Assembly: GCF_022549785.1 (NCBI RefSeq)
Contig: NZ_JAKZGO010000009.1
Span: 1-64,000, forward strand
Length of the DNA: 64,000 bases
Source: Belliella alkalica
GTDB taxonomy: Bacteria > Bacteroidota > Bacteroidia > Cytophagales > Cyclobacteriaceae
Direction: 5' to 3'
Made by a program: the position numbers and the translations under genes. Numbering within the stretch: position 1 is the stretch's first letter; every line of letters starts with the position of its first letter. Below are positions 44,147 to 53,801 of this stretch, in pieces. The notes beneath the pieces are model-generated. The model had not been told where the DNA came from and searched no databases. It was given only the letters and a program-made list of their open reading frames with translations.

Positions 44147-45664
44147 TCAATTCCTATCAGTAAGCTCAAATACTTCTCCATCCTGAATTACAATTTCTTT
44201 GGTCACTATCTTAGGAATCTCATTTTCGTAATGACTTACAAATATCATTGATATCAAAGGATGCTTACCTATGTGGTTTAGTGCATCCAAAAACACCAAA
44301 CTTTGGTCTTCATCCATTCCCTGGGTTGCTTCATCCAATACCAATAAAGCAGGTGATTTGATCAATGCTCTAGCCAAAAGACAAAATCTCTGGGTTTCTA
44401 GAGGCACTTCATTGAACAACAATCCAGCTACATTGGTCATTCGGAACAAAGCCAACCACTCCATAGCTTGGATTTCTTGTTCAGGAGTAACTTTTTTGAA
44501 CAAACCCATGGTATCAAAAAGACCAGACAACACTACTTTGATGCATGTTTGGTTTCGAGGAAAAAATCTAGACAATTCTGCAGAAACAAAACCTATATGC
44601 TTCTTGATACCCCAAATAGTCTCACCTGTTCCTCTTTTTCGATCAAACAAAACAATATCGTTGGCATAAGCTTGGGGGTTTTCTCCGATAATCAGACTTA
44701 TCAATGTGGATTTTCCTGCACCATTGTGTCCTTTCAATGACCAACATTCCCCTTGCTTGATTTCCCAATCCAAACCTTTTAAGATTTTCTTTTGGCCATA
44801 TACCACCGTCACCTGATTCATACGAACTAAAGAGTCGAATTTCTGAATAGCCTTGATGTGGATTAATTTATCCAACTTGTCTAAATCAAAGTGAAAGAAC
44901 TTTTTTTCCTTTTGAATATCATATGAATTAAGAAAATCTTCTCGAATCATAGTCACCAACTCACCGTCCTGCAAGACCCCTACATGGGTGACGACATCTG
45001 GAATTTGATCAGGCTTTGTGGCCACTATTATTTGAATGCCGGAATCAACTATTTTTCTCAGAATCCCATCAAACTGATTTCTTGTTTTTTTATCCAAACC
45101 TGTCATTGGTTCATCCATCAGAAACAACATGGGATTTTTTAGCAAGGCTGATGCTATTGCCAGTCGGCGTGTTTCACCATTTGACAATTTCAAGATTGAT
45201 TCAGTCAGCAAATGTCTGATATTTAACAAATGAATTACCTTGTCAAGATTCCAATACCCTTCAATTTTAGAATCTACATTTTCTAAATATTCCTTTACGG
45301 TATGTGCAGAATCTGATTCGGAAGAATTGAAGCGCTGCTGATAGTAGAAATTCTGAAGATTATCCTTGTTTGTAAAAGTGTATTTTTGGCTTACGAAGGC
45401 AACCAAGTCCCTGTAACTATTGACTTGGCTTTTTTGCAGACTTTGTTGTCTATAATTGTCAGCGAAATCAAAGCTCAAACTCCCTGAGAAAACCACAGAT
45501 TTCCCCATAATGGTGTCTAAGAAACTGTTCTTTTCTATACTTGAAGCGCTGACAATCGCCCAGTTTTCATCTTTTTTCATCAAAAAATCAAGATTTTGGA
45601 AAAGCACATTATTCATGCTCTTTACACAAACTTGATTCATTGACAGAAATGAATTTTTACTCAT
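44147..45664 (-). CDS. Two-domain ABC ATPase (ModF-like) with one degenerate ATP site
   Basis: The 505-residue soluble protein holds two ABC nucleotide-binding domains and no membrane segment. In NBD1 (about 10-255) the Walker A is degenerate (SASSIEKN, 39-46, glycines lost, Lys45 kept) and the H-loop His is missing (VATKPD), but the signature LSNGE (160-164) and Walker B with E185 are intact. In NBD2 (about 280-505) Walker A GHNGAGKST (312-320), Walker B and H-loop (VSHYE) are intact, but the signature is FNEVP. So one composite site is canonical and the other lost. Tandem fusions of this kind occur in ModF/PhrA proteins. It lies 33 bp after a MacB-type permease gene. Function is uncertain. 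Confidence 0.88.
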   Translation of the reverse strand: MSKNSFLSMNQVCVKSMNNVLFQNLDFLMKKDENWAIVSASSIEKNSFLDTIMGKSVVFSGSLSFDFADNYRQQSLQKSQVNSYRDLVAFVSQKYTFTNKDNLQNFYYQQRFNSSESDSAHTVKEYLENVDSKIEGYWNLDKVIHLLNIRHLLTESILKLSNGETRRLAIASALLKNPMLFLMDEPMTGLDKKTRNQFDGILRKIVDSGIQIIVATKPDQIPDVVTHVGVLQDGELVTMIREDFLNSYDIQKEKKFFHFDLDKLDKLIHIKAIQKFDSLVRMNQVTVVYGQKKILKGLDWEIKQGECWSLKGHNGAGKSTLISLIIGENPQAYANDIVLFDRKRGTGETIWGIKKHIGFVSAELSRFFPRNQTCIKVVLSGLFDTMGLFKKVTPEQEIQAMEWLALFRMTNVAGLLFNEVPLETQRFCLLARALIKSPALLVLDEATQGMDEDQSLVFLDALNHIGKHPLISMIFVSHYENEIPKIVTKEIVIQDGEVFELTDRN

Positions 45665-45697
45665 CAAACAAAACTTTCCTTTCCAATGCTTATTATT

Positions 45698-46942
45698 CTA
45701 TTCGTAACGTAACGACTCAATAGGATCCAACTTACTTGCTTTAAAAGCGGGAATATAACCTGAGGAAAGTCCTACAAAAACACAAATAACAAATGATACG
45801 AAAATCCATAGCCAAGGAACCAAAAAGCCTCCAGGCCCAATCAAGTTAGCTACAACATTTCCAATCCCAATGCCCAAAATCACCCCAAAAACGCCTCCGA
45901 TAAGACAAATTACAATTGCTTCTATTAAGAATTGCTGTCTAATCCTTAAGGGAGTCGCTCCCAAAGCTTTCCTGATTCCAATCTCTCTAGTTCTTTCAGT
46001 TACTGACACCATCATGATATTCATCAATCCAATAGATGCACCGACTAAAGTAATAAATCCGATAGTAAACCCTCCAATCCTCAAATATCCAGCGACCTCC
46101 TCTAAACTCTCTCCAACAGTTTGGCTTTTAGTGATTTCAAAAGAATCATCTTCACCTATTCCATCTTGCCTAATTTTTCTCATAATTCCGGTAGCTTGAC
46201 CCATTTCATACTGAAGATTTGCAGGATTGGATCCACTCGCCGTAATGGTGTATCTAAATGTCCCTCTTCTATCCAATCTACTTCCATTTTGGATTGGGAT
46301 AAATATTGCCCTGTCAGCACCAGAACCGCCACCAACACTTCCTTGCTTTTCTATGACTCCTATGATCGTGTATCTATTTCCAAAAAATGAAATCTGTTGA
46401 TTCAGCGCCTCTTCTTCTTTTTCAAACAATAAATCCACTAATTCTTTACCTACTATGCAAACGTTAGTTCCGTAATCAATCTCAGTTGTACTAAAATTCC
46501 TTCCTTTTTCAACCTTAATTCCTTTGATCAATAAATAAAGATCATCCACACCTGTTATTCTAATATTTGGATTCGTTTTTTTGGATCCCCTTTTAACCTC
46601 CGCTGCACCAGATAAGGTTGAATAGACAGTAGATAAGCCAATACTTGAAAATTCCTTTTTGAAAGATTGTGCATCCTTGTAGTTCACTAGCGGATAGGAT
46701 TTCTCTGTCTTTCCATCCTGAACAGCCCTACCTCCCGAAAAACCCCTCGACCTAATATCAAAATTACTAGCTCCCAACCCTGAAAAACTATCTTCTATTT
46801 GAGCTTTGATCGCATCAATTGCAGTCAACATACCCACAAGTGAGGTTATACCAATTGCAATGATAGTACCAGTAAGTACCGTACGAAGTAAATTGATCTT
46901 AACAGACCTTAACGCTTCTTTTATATTTTCGATCAAATTCAT
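45698..46942 (-). CDS. ABC transporter permease, MacB/FtsX type
   Basis: The 414-residue protein has the MacB layout: an N-terminal transmembrane helix ([20 protein letters not shown]), a large periplasmic domain (about 50-280), and three C-terminal helices within an FtsX domain, including the conserved [20 protein letters not shown] loop. Such permeases couple cytoplasmic ATP hydrolysis to mechanical work in the periplasm, for export of peptides, lipoproteins or drugs. No typical MacB-type ATPase is adjacent; the gene after it encodes a ModF-like ATPase, so its partner is unclear. Confidence 0.92.
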   Translation of the reverse strand: MNLIENIKEALRSVKINLLRTVLTGTIIAIGITSLVGMLTAIDAIKAQIEDSFSGLGASNFDIRSRGFSGGRAVQDGKTEKSYPLVNYKDAQSFKKEFSSIGLSTVYSTLSGAAEVKRGSKKTNPNIRITGVDDLYLLIKGIKVEKGRNFSTTEIDYGTNVCIVGKELVDLLFEKEEEALNQQISFFGNRYTIIGVIEKQGSVGGGSGADRAIFIPIQNGSRLDRRGTFRYTITASGSNPANLQYEMGQATGIMRKIRQDGIGEDDSFEITKSQTVGESLEEVAGYLRIGGFTIGFITLVGASIGLMNIMMVSVTERTREIGIRKALGATPLRIRQQFLIEAIVICLIGGVFGVILGIGIGNVVANLIGPGGFLVPWLWIFVSFVICVFVGLSSGYIPAFKASKLDPIESLRYE

Positions 46943-47061
46943 AAAACGTTCAAATTGGAACAGTATTAATTAAAACTTTACTTTTATTACGATTAATATG
47001 ATGGATTTTATTCAATTACCACAGAAATACCTCTTTTTTTTTCGAAATTTTATATTTGAAG

Positions 47062-47673
47062 TCAATGCATTCTATCTGACCTTATCTCGAGATTTTCAAT
47101 TACCTGAGCTTCGTATGCAAGCCATTCCTTCCATCGCGCATTGACACTTTCTTTACCATTGATTTTTCGGGCAAGTTCTATAAAGTTAACATAATGACCC
47201 GCTTCTGAAATCATCAGTTCATAGTAGAATTTCTGCAATTCATCATCATTGATTTGGCTTGAAAGTAATTTAAAGCGCTCACAACTTCTTGCTTCGATCA
47301 AAGCATTCATGAGAAGATGCTCTGACAGTTGATGCTCTCTACTTCCACCTTTTTTGATAAATTCATTGAGTTTGATAACGTATTCATCCTTTCTTGGCTT
47401 TGCCAATACGTAACCTCTCTTTTTCAAATGATACAAAACCCTTTCAAAATGACCCCATTCTTCTGCAACTATTGGCGTGAGTAGATCTTCGACTTCCTGA
47501 AAATCATAAAAGTTCACTATCAAAGAAATACATGAAGAAGCTGCTTTTTGTTCACAATAAGCGTGGTCAATCAGAATTTCCCCAATATTCATCTTTGCAA
47601 TATCGACCCATCTTGGGTCCGTGGGCAACTGCAAATGAAGCATTTTTTGTTTTGTACTTTCTTCCCAATTCAT
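47062..47673 (-). CDS. miaE: tRNA-(ms2io6A)-hydroxylase MiaE
   Basis: MiaE is a non-haem di-iron monooxygenase that hydroxylates the isopentenyl group of ms2i6A37 in tRNA. The 203-residue helical protein keeps the expected carboxylate and histidine ligands in EILIDHAYCEQKAA, EEWGHFERVL, EARSCERF and ISEAGHYVNF. I chose ATG 47673, five bases after the stop of the porin gene (47676); the in-frame TTG at 47679 overlaps that stop. MiaB, which makes its substrate, is encoded at 19207-20667. Confidence 0.93.
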   Translation of the reverse strand: MNWEESTKQKMLHLQLPTDPRWVDIAKMNIGEILIDHAYCEQKAASSCISLIVNFYDFQEVEDLLTPIVAEEWGHFERVLYHLKKRGYVLAKPRKDEYVIKLNEFIKKGGSREHQLSEHLLMNALIEARSCERFKLLSSQINDDELQKFYYELMISEAGHYVNFIELARKINGKESVNARWKEWLAYEAQVIENLEIRSDRMH

Positions 47674-47675
47674 TA

Positions 47676-49640
47676 TCAATCAAATAAAGGCCATGAAATA
47701 CCAATATCAAGTGTACCCTTCAACCCTGTAAAATCCGGTGTAACGAAATAACCCGGAACAGACAAAAGATTACTATTGACATGATTATATCTTACTAAGA
47801 CTCTTGTCCTGTTAATTCTTGCATTCAAGAAAAAGTCTATCACAGGATATCCTTCAACATTGGAGAATCTATCTTGGAGATAAAACTGCTGCATGGCTGG
47901 ATTGTAAGCTTCTGCAAAATGCTCGCTCCTATACCTTCCTTCAAGACCTATCTGGACAAACAAATTTTCATCAAAAAGTGGACTATCAAAGTAAATTCTA
48001 CTATTCGCAAATATTTCAGGTATTCGAAAATTATCAGCTCCTCCTCCAGTGATCAACGTATAATAAGCTTCCGTTTCCCAGAATAACTTCCCTGCAACAT
48101 TGAAACTAGTCTTGACACCTGGAATCAACATAAATGCATCTCCAGAAGACTGCGAGGCTTGTTGATCTTGATCAAAAAACACATAATTACTAACTCTGTT
48201 GATTGTCAAGTTTGGTCTGATACTCCACCTCTTAAAATCAGCTTTAATCACACCTTGAATTTGATCTATCCCAATATTTGAAAAACGATTGCTCCAGCGG
48301 TGATGATTGCCTCTGTATAATTCTTGCATTGATGTAGGCTTGTAAAGTGCCTTGGTATAGGACGCCTCCAAAAATGGAGAAACAAACAAACCATGAATCC
48401 TAAAAGCTCCTGGAATTAGGTATTCGCCTTCTGCTTCAAAACTCCATTTTTCGTTTAAATCACCTCGCAAAGCACCACCTATAGAAAGCTCATCAAAACC
48501 GTTAGGGCTTACCATGTAAGTGCTTTTCATCCTCCCAGTTCGGAATTTCACAAAGGCATTATAATAAAACAAACCTAAATCACCCTTAAAACCCGCTTCA
48601 TTCCTCCATTCTGAAAAATGATTATAATTAATTGTGCTATCGACCCTATTGAATATATCAGGATTGTATTCGTCAAAAAAGGCTCCATCTGGCGAATTTA
48701 ATGCAGATTTAAATGTCACATCCTGTTTTCTTTTATCAAAAACATGGTAAACCTGCCATCCCTTCAACAATTCATACTCGTGATACAAATGGTAATCTTG
48801 CCTCAAATCTACTGCACTTGAATTTCTCAGCCACACTTTGGCATCTTCATAAGTAAAATACAAAGAAGTACTATCCACTTCTGGAGGGATAATCCCACCT
48901 TGCTCTGCAACTTGATGTCTTCCCCTAGAGAAATTCCCTAAGAGAAAATATTTCTCATTGTCAGATTTATAACTGGTCTGAAATGAATATGAATTATTTA
49001 CTGTTCCATGGTCATCTCTTCTGGCGGGGTTAAGGGTTTTTGTTGCTCTGATGGTATGGATAGTAAACCCTACATTCCAATTAGGAGTCACATTCCTTGC
49101 AAACTCAAGATCCATCATATTCCTATTACCTCCCCCAAAGAACAAGGCCATTTTAGTGTAGGGAGATTTGGTATCAAAATACTTAATACTATCAGGAGAG
49201 TGATGATATAAATCATAAGCAGAAAAACCTGACGTGGTACCTATCATTTTTGGAGCTTGGTAAAAGATTGGCTTAGAAGCTGTTCCTATATTTCCCAAGT
49301 CTTGATATTTCCAGCCCGATTTGGCTACTGGCTCATAATAATGAAAGCCATTTAACAAGGTATCAAGCTCTTGCTTTTTTATTCTGTTTCTTTTGACATC
49401 TTTTTCAAAAAAATACAAAGTTGTTTTTGGACCAAACACCATCTTAGTAGAATCATCTATCAGCTTTTTTCTTCCTGATGAATCATCTTGTTCCTCTTCA
49501 TCTTCGCCATTTCCTGATTGCTGCCTATTTTGTTGTTGACTTCCTGGAGGGGGAATTCGAGTAGGAATCTGGGAATAGACCTCTTGTGCCAGCAGCATGC
49601 ACACAAAAAAAATAAATATACTGTATAATTTAATTTTCAC
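47676..49640 (-). CDS. Putative porin of the Bacteroidota type
   Basis: The 654-residue protein starts at GTG 49640 with a Sec signal peptide (LYSIFIFFVCMLLAQEVYSQ), then a Pro/Gln-rich and acidic stretch (about 28-60), and a long beta-rich region with many aromatic residues and a final LDIGISWPLFD strand ending in a charged residue after Phe. It fits the 'putative porin' family of outer-membrane barrels in Bacteroidota. Its solute is unknown. It overlaps the end of lpxK by 11 bp and is followed at once by miaE, so the three form an operon. Confidence 0.85.
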   Translation of the reverse strand: MKIKLYSIFIFFVCMLLAQEVYSQIPTRIPPPGSQQQNRQQSGNGEDEEEQDDSSGRKKLIDDSTKMVFGPKTTLYFFEKDVKRNRIKKQELDTLLNGFHYYEPVAKSGWKYQDLGNIGTASKPIFYQAPKMIGTTSGFSAYDLYHHSPDSIKYFDTKSPYTKMALFFGGGNRNMMDLEFARNVTPNWNVGFTIHTIRATKTLNPARRDDHGTVNNSYSFQTSYKSDNEKYFLLGNFSRGRHQVAEQGGIIPPEVDSTSLYFTYEDAKVWLRNSSAVDLRQDYHLYHEYELLKGWQVYHVFDKRKQDVTFKSALNSPDGAFFDEYNPDIFNRVDSTINYNHFSEWRNEAGFKGDLGLFYYNAFVKFRTGRMKSTYMVSPNGFDELSIGGALRGDLNEKWSFEAEGEYLIPGAFRIHGLFVSPFLEASYTKALYKPTSMQELYRGNHHRWSNRFSNIGIDQIQGVIKADFKRWSIRPNLTINRVSNYVFFDQDQQASQSSGDAFMLIPGVKTSFNVAGKLFWETEAYYTLITGGGADNFRIPEIFANSRIYFDSPLFDENLFVQIGLEGRYRSEHFAEAYNPAMQQFYLQDRFSNVEGYPVIDFFLNARINRTRVLVRYNHVNSNLLSVPGYFVTPDFTGLKGTLDIGISWPLFD

Positions 49641-50688
49641 GGATATATCCTTTTTCCTTTACGACCTCTGAAATCTTGTCTTTTATCCATTGGGAATCAC
49701 CTTTACTTAGGTTGATTTCTATTGGAAGGGCAAAAATCGCAATTTCCGCCAAATATTCCCGAAATATAGGGTCTTTAAGTTTGACTGCATCTTTTTCAGT
49801 AGTTAAAATTGCTGAATTTGAATTTTGAAGCACACTTTTCACTATATTCTTCACATCACTTATTTTGTAATGATGATGATCAGAAAATGTAAAAACTTCT
49901 TTGACCACATAGTGCTTACTTACTTCTTTTCTCAAAAGTTCATCATTCGCGATTCCTGATACCAAAATCACCTCCTTTAGTTTTTGATTTGGTTGATTAA
50001 CGATTGAAACTGGTTCACCATATTTCAACCCAGCAAAAATAATTTTAGCATGACTATTATAAACCCTTATTTTTTCCTGATAGAAATTCTTGGTGTTTTC
50101 ATCAAAGTCATCTGGACATTTGGTAACAACAATTATATCAGCACGGACTGCTCCTACCCTCGCCTCTCTCAAAGTCCCAACTGGCACAACTTTATCATCA
50201 AAAAATGGCTTTTGGTATGTAGTCAGTAAAATATTCAAATCACCTTTTACATATCGGTGCTGAAATGCATCGTCCAAAAGTATCAGATCAGTAATCGGCA
50301 AATTTCCAATAATCATAGGAATCGCCATCACCCTATCTTCACCAACTGCTACAGCTACATTAGCCTTGTATTTTGAATAAATCTGAAAAGGCTCATCGCC
50401 GATTTGCGATGCATTGGAATTCTCATTTGCTAGAAAAAAACCAGAGGTTTTTCTACCGTATCCTCTACTAAGGGTACAAATAGAAAGAGAATCTGACAGC
50501 ATCCTGATCAAAAACTCAACGAAGGGCGTCTTCCCGGTACCTCCCATACTCAAATTCCCCACTACTATCGTTGGAATGGTGAAGGACACACTTTTCTTAT
50601 AGCCAGTATCAAATAGCCTGTTTCGAACCTTTGTGACACCGTCATAGATAAAAGAAATTGGATAAAGGAGAGGTTCAAACCAAGGCAT
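49630..50688 (-). CDS. lpxK: Tetraacyldisaccharide 4'-kinase LpxK
   Basis: LpxK phosphorylates the 4' position of the lipid A precursor at the inner membrane. The 352-residue protein has an N-terminal membrane-associated part (EPLLYPISFIYDGVTKVRN), the P-loop VGNLSMGGTGKTPFVEFL near residue 43, and the conserved LLDDAFQHRYV and TTEKDAVKL regions. I chose ATG 50688; the frame is open to a TTG two codons earlier. The gene heads the lpxK-porin-miaE run and diverges from the Nif3 gene. Confidence 0.95.
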   Translation of the reverse strand: MPWFEPLLYPISFIYDGVTKVRNRLFDTGYKKSVSFTIPTIVVGNLSMGGTGKTPFVEFLIRMLSDSLSICTLSRGYGRKTSGFFLANENSNASQIGDEPFQIYSKYKANVAVAVGEDRVMAIPMIIGNLPITDLILLDDAFQHRYVKGDLNILLTTYQKPFFDDKVVPVGTLREARVGAVRADIIVVTKCPDDFDENTKNFYQEKIRVYNSHAKIIFAGLKYGEPVSIVNQPNQKLKEVILVSGIANDELLRKEVSKHYVVKEVFTFSDHHHYKISDVKNIVKSVLQNSNSAILTTEKDAVKLKDPIFREYLAEIAIFALPIEINLSKGDSQWIKDKISEVVKEKGYIREN

Positions 50689-50702
50689 TTGCAATTTTTA
50701 GT

Positions 50703-50710
50703 TAATTTTG
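50703..50710 (+). promoter_or_regulatory. -7 box (TAATTTTG) for the Nif3-CdsZ genes
   Basis: TAATTTTG fits the TAnnTTTG consensus and lies 24 bp before the ATG at 50734. Confidence 0.55.
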
Positions 50711-50733
50711 ATTGACAAATTAAATTAAAATAT

Positions 50734-51834
50734 ATGGTTTATACGATCAAAGAAGTAGTTTCTTACCTCGAAAAGCTCGCACCGCCTGCATATCAAGAGT
50801 CTTATGACAATGCGCAATTGATCACTGGAAATTCTAATGACAACGTAAAAGGCATTCTTTGTACACTAGATGCCACAGAGGAGGTGATTGACGAGGCTAT
50901 TAATCTTGGTTGCAATCTTATCGTAGCCCACCACCCTATTGTATTCAAAGGATTAAAAAGTTTGACTGGGAGAAATTATGTAGAAAGAACCATCATCAAA
51001 GCAATCAAAAATGATATCGCAATCTATGCCATCCACACCAATTTGGATCATGTAGCAATTGGAGTAAATAAGCGCATAAGTGACAAGATAGGTTTAGTCA
51101 ATACTAGCATATTATCACCAAAAAAGAATTTATTGAGTAAACTGACGACATTTGCTCCACAAAAAGACGCAGAAGAAGTAAGCAACGCGTTGTTTGCGGC
51201 AGGCGCAGGGAACATTGGAGAATATAGTGATTGCAGCTTTATGGTTGAGGGAAAAGGAACATTCACCCCTTCACCGAAGGCAAACCCTAAAATTGGCCAA
51301 AAAGGCATTGCACATATTGAGCATGAAACTAGAATTGAAGTGATTGTGCCAAGTCATCTTGAAAGGAAAATCATTGCTGCATTAAAAGAAGCACATCCTT
51401 ATGAAGAAGTCGCATATTACTTTCAGAAAATAGAAAATGAAAATCAAGATGTAGGTGCAGGTATGGTTGGAGAATTGCCCAGGAAAATGGATGAAAGGGA
51501 TTTTTTGGAAATGCTCAAATCAAATATGAACCTTCAAGTAATCAAACATACAAAGTTAAACAGCAAACAAGTGAAAAAAGTAGCTGTATGTGGTGGAGCA
51601 GGCATTTTTCTTTTACCAGATGCAAAAAGGTCAGGAGCTGAAATCTTTATTACATCAGACATAAAATATCATGAATTCTTTGATGCTGAAAATCAAATAG
51701 TTATTTGTGATATTGGACATTATGAAAGTGAAATCTATACAAAAGAGTTATTATTAGAGTTATTGTCACAAAAATTCACTAATATTGCACTCTATTTGAC
51801 AAAAGTAGTTACGAATCCCATAACTTACCTATAG
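50734..51834 (+). CDS. Nif3-like dinuclear metal centre protein
   Basis: The 366-residue protein is a Nif3/YbgI-YqfO family member with metal ligands in IVAHHPIVFKG (about residue 67) and CDIGHYESE near residue 330, and the AIHTNLDHV segment between them. The middle (about 130-230) is the YqfO-type insertion with KEAHPYEEVAYYF. The family binds two metal ions and forms hexamers; a GTP cyclohydrolase 1 role was once proposed but is not established. It is followed 3 bp later by the zinc ribbon gene. Confidence 0.92.
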   Translation: MVYTIKEVVSYLEKLAPPAYQESYDNAQLITGNSNDNVKGILCTLDATEEVIDEAINLGCNLIVAHHPIVFKGLKSLTGRNYVERTIIKAIKNDIAIYAIHTNLDHVAIGVNKRISDKIGLVNTSILSPKKNLLSKLTTFAPQKDAEEVSNALFAAGAGNIGEYSDCSFMVEGKGTFTPSPKANPKIGQKGIAHIEHETRIEVIVPSHLERKIIAALKEAHPYEEVAYYFQKIENENQDVGAGMVGELPRKMDERDFLEMLKSNMNLQVIKHTKLNSKQVKKVAVCGGAGIFLLPDAKRSGAEIFITSDIKYHEFFDAENQIVICDIGHYESEIYTKELLLELLSQKFTNIALYLTKVVTNPITYL

Positions 51835-51837
51835 TAC

Positions 51838-52611
51838 ATGGAAAGTACCGTTGCACAGAGACTTGAAGCATTACATAATCTTCAAAAGATAGATTCCCGC
51901 TTAGATTCCATCATTAAAGTTAGAGGAGCCCTCCCTGAGGAAGTCCAAGACCTTGAAGATGAAATCGCAGGCTATGAAACTAGAGTAGAAAAATTCAATA
52001 CAGACATCCTTAGCCTCGAAGACGAGATCAAGAAGCATAAGGAAAACATCAAAGAGTCTGAAAAGCTGATCAAAAAATATCAAGAGCAGCAGATGAATGT
52101 CAGAAATAACAGAGAGTATGACGCCATCACCAAAGAACTTGAACTACAAGACCTAGAGATCCAAGTTTCCAAAAAGAAAATTGGAGAAGCACAAACCAGA
52201 ATCGAAACAAAAAATCGAGATTTGGATGAGTTGAAAGAAGTTGTAAAAGACAGAAGAAAAGATCTTGACAATAAACAAGGTGAGTTGCAAAATATCGTCA
52301 ATGAAAGCGAAACCGAAGAGGCAAAACTTAAAATTGATAGAGAAAAAGCACTGAAAAAAATCGAAGAAAGACTAGCTAAGTCTTATTCCAAAATCAGAGT
52401 AAATGCCAAAAATGGCTTAGCTGTCGTTTTGGTTAAAAGAGGCGCCTGTGGTGGATGTTTTAACGTAGTTCCCCCACAAAGACAAGCTGACATCCGTGAA
52501 AAGAAAAAGCTCATCGTATGTGAACATTGCGGTAGAATACTAGCTGGTGTTGAAGATGAAGTAGAGGAAGAAGTAGCACCAAAGAAAAAGAGAAGTACAA
52601 AAACTTCATAA
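51838..52611 (+). CDS. Coiled-coil protein with C4 zinc ribbon (CdsZ/CT398 type)
   Basis: The 257-residue protein is mostly a long coiled-coil hairpin (about residues 10-185) followed by a zinc ribbon with four cysteines, in GACGGCFNVVPPQ (about 200) and VCEHCGRIL (about 226), and a Lys/Glu tail. This is the layout of the CT398/CdsZ family. Related chlamydial proteins bind sigma-54 and a secretion component, but the role in Bacteroidota is not known. A sigma-54 activator is encoded at 20683. It lies directly after the Nif3 gene and is followed by a strong terminator. Confidence 0.88.
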   Translation: MESTVAQRLEALHNLQKIDSRLDSIIKVRGALPEEVQDLEDEIAGYETRVEKFNTDILSLEDEIKKHKENIKESEKLIKKYQEQQMNVRNNREYDAITKELELQDLEIQVSKKKIGEAQTRIETKNRDLDELKEVVKDRRKDLDNKQGELQNIVNESETEEAKLKIDREKALKKIEERLAKSYSKIRVNAKNGLAVVLVKRGACGGCFNVVPPQRQADIREKKKLIVCEHCGRILAGVEDEVEEEVAPKKKRSTKTS

Positions 52612-52617
52612 TTATAG

Positions 52618-52646
52618 AGACCTGAAGAAATTCAGGTCTTTTTTTT
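52618..52646 (+). terminator. Terminator after the zinc ribbon gene
   Basis: AGACCTGAA (52618-52626) pairs exactly with TTCAGGTCT (52631-52639) around a GAAA loop, followed by eight T bases. Confidence 0.92.
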
Positions 52647-52696
52647 GCACTATATTTTTTTGTGTTTTCTTAAAAACAAACACTTGACAAATCAGT

Positions 52697-52704
52697 TAAA
52701 TTTG
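52697..52704 (+). promoter_or_regulatory. -7 box (TAAATTTG) for the small exported protein
   Basis: TAAATTTG matches TAnnTTTG 15 bp before the ATG at 52719. Confidence 0.55.
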
Positions 52705-52718
52705 TATACATTTCAATT

Positions 52719-53141
52719 ATGAAAAATTTATTTTTAACATTACTCCTCTTTTCCTTCTTTAGTTCGGGATTTTGCAAAAACCCGAATGAAAAAACTTTTT
52801 TGATATTATTTGATAAGTCTGAGCTGAAACAAATGAAATCGAGTCCTGAATACATTGAACTTAGCTTAATGAATCTTTTTGACACGAAGTCATATTCAGG
52901 AAATTCTGATGCAGCAATAATAGTAAAAACTACAGGATCTATTGACAAATGTCTTTTGGGTGATTTTATCATTAGACTCAACCAAAACACAATTACCACA
53001 CTTGAGGAAGTCGCTTTTCAAATAGTCGACTTAGATCAATCAAGGGGAGTTTATCAAATTATGCTCGCAGATTTTGAACAAAAAATAGAAAAAAACAATA
53101 AAAAATCAAATAAGTTTTTCAAACCACCTTCAGTCCTTTGA
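52719..53141 (+). CDS. Small exported protein of unknown function
   Basis: The 140-residue product has a Sec signal peptide (NLFLTLLLFSFFSSGFCK). The mature part contains VKTTGSIDKCLLGDFIIRLN and a Lys/Asn-rich C-terminus (KKSNKFFKPP). No domain is recognised. The presence of its own promoter box and a consistent signal peptide make it a likely gene. Its 3' end overlaps the convergent phosphatase gene by 23 bp. Confidence 0.7.
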   Translation: MKNLFLTLLLFSFFSSGFCKNPNEKTFLILFDKSELKQMKSSPEYIELSLMNLFDTKSYSGNSDAAIIVKTTGSIDKCLLGDFIIRLNQNTITTLEEVAFQIVDLDQSRGVYQIMLADFEQKIEKNNKKSNKFFKPPSVL

Positions 53142-53748
53142 GGTGTTCTCCCGAATTGAATTTTATTATTTTGAAAATCCCTGAATCATCAAGATTCAAT
53201 TCATACAAACCAAGATTTTGGTGATGGAATTCATCCATATATTTCAAATCATATTTCATCAAGACACTCAATAAGATCCGCATAGCCCTTCCGTGCATAC
53301 AAATCAAAATCAACTTTTCTGGCTTGCCTAAAATATAGTCTATCCCTTTTTTGAGCCTTTGCGCCACAACATTTGGACTTTCACCTCCCGCTATTGCATA
53401 ATCCAATTCTCCCGAACTCCATTTCTCAAGCATGTGCTGATAATATTTGTTCTCTTCAGGAGTCATAGGAACACCTTCGTATTTTCCCCAGCTAATTTCA
53501 TTGAGTTCAACTACTCCTTCATGTGGAATACCAAGATCCAAAAAACCCTCTACAGATTGCTTGGTCCTCTGTAATCCTGTATAATAAACTTTCTCAAAAG
53601 GAATATCCTTATAAGTATCAAAAAATGCTTTAGCTTGCTTATATCCATTGGAATTCAAAGGAGCATCAATCCCACTTCCCTGTACCACTCCTTTCAAATT
53701 GTAATCAGTCTGCCCGTGTCTTACGAGGTAAATTTTTTTACTTAACAA
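53119..53748 (-). CDS. Histidine phosphatase superfamily protein
   Basis: The 209-residue protein begins IYLVRHGQTDYN with the catalytic RHG motif (R10-H11-G12) and has LQRTKQSVEGF, the GGESPNVVAQRLKKG stretch and ICMHGRAMRILL with the second catalytic histidine near residue 150. This is the phosphoglycerate mutase-like/phosphatase fold; the substrate is not known (alpha-ribazole phosphate or sugar phosphates are options). The start is TTG 53748, since no ATG precedes the conserved first strand. It diverges from menI. Confidence 0.88.
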   Translation of the reverse strand: MLSKKIYLVRHGQTDYNLKGVVQGSGIDAPLNSNGYKQAKAFFDTYKDIPFEKVYYTGLQRTKQSVEGFLDLGIPHEGVVELNEISWGKYEGVPMTPEENKYYQHMLEKWSSGELDYAIAGGESPNVVAQRLKKGIDYILGKPEKLILICMHGRAMRILLSVLMKYDLKYMDEFHHQNLGLYELNLDDSGIFKIIKFNSGEHLKGLKVV

Positions 53749-53755
53749 GATTCTC

Positions 53756-53763
53756 TATTTTTG
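53756..53763 (+). promoter_or_regulatory. -7 box (TATTTTTG) for menI-menF-menD
   Basis: The box fits TAnnTTTG and lies 38 bp before the ATG of menI. Confidence 0.5.
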
Positions 53764-53801
53764 TTTCAAAGAACAAAGAAAAAACTTTTATTCCATTATC
53801 C

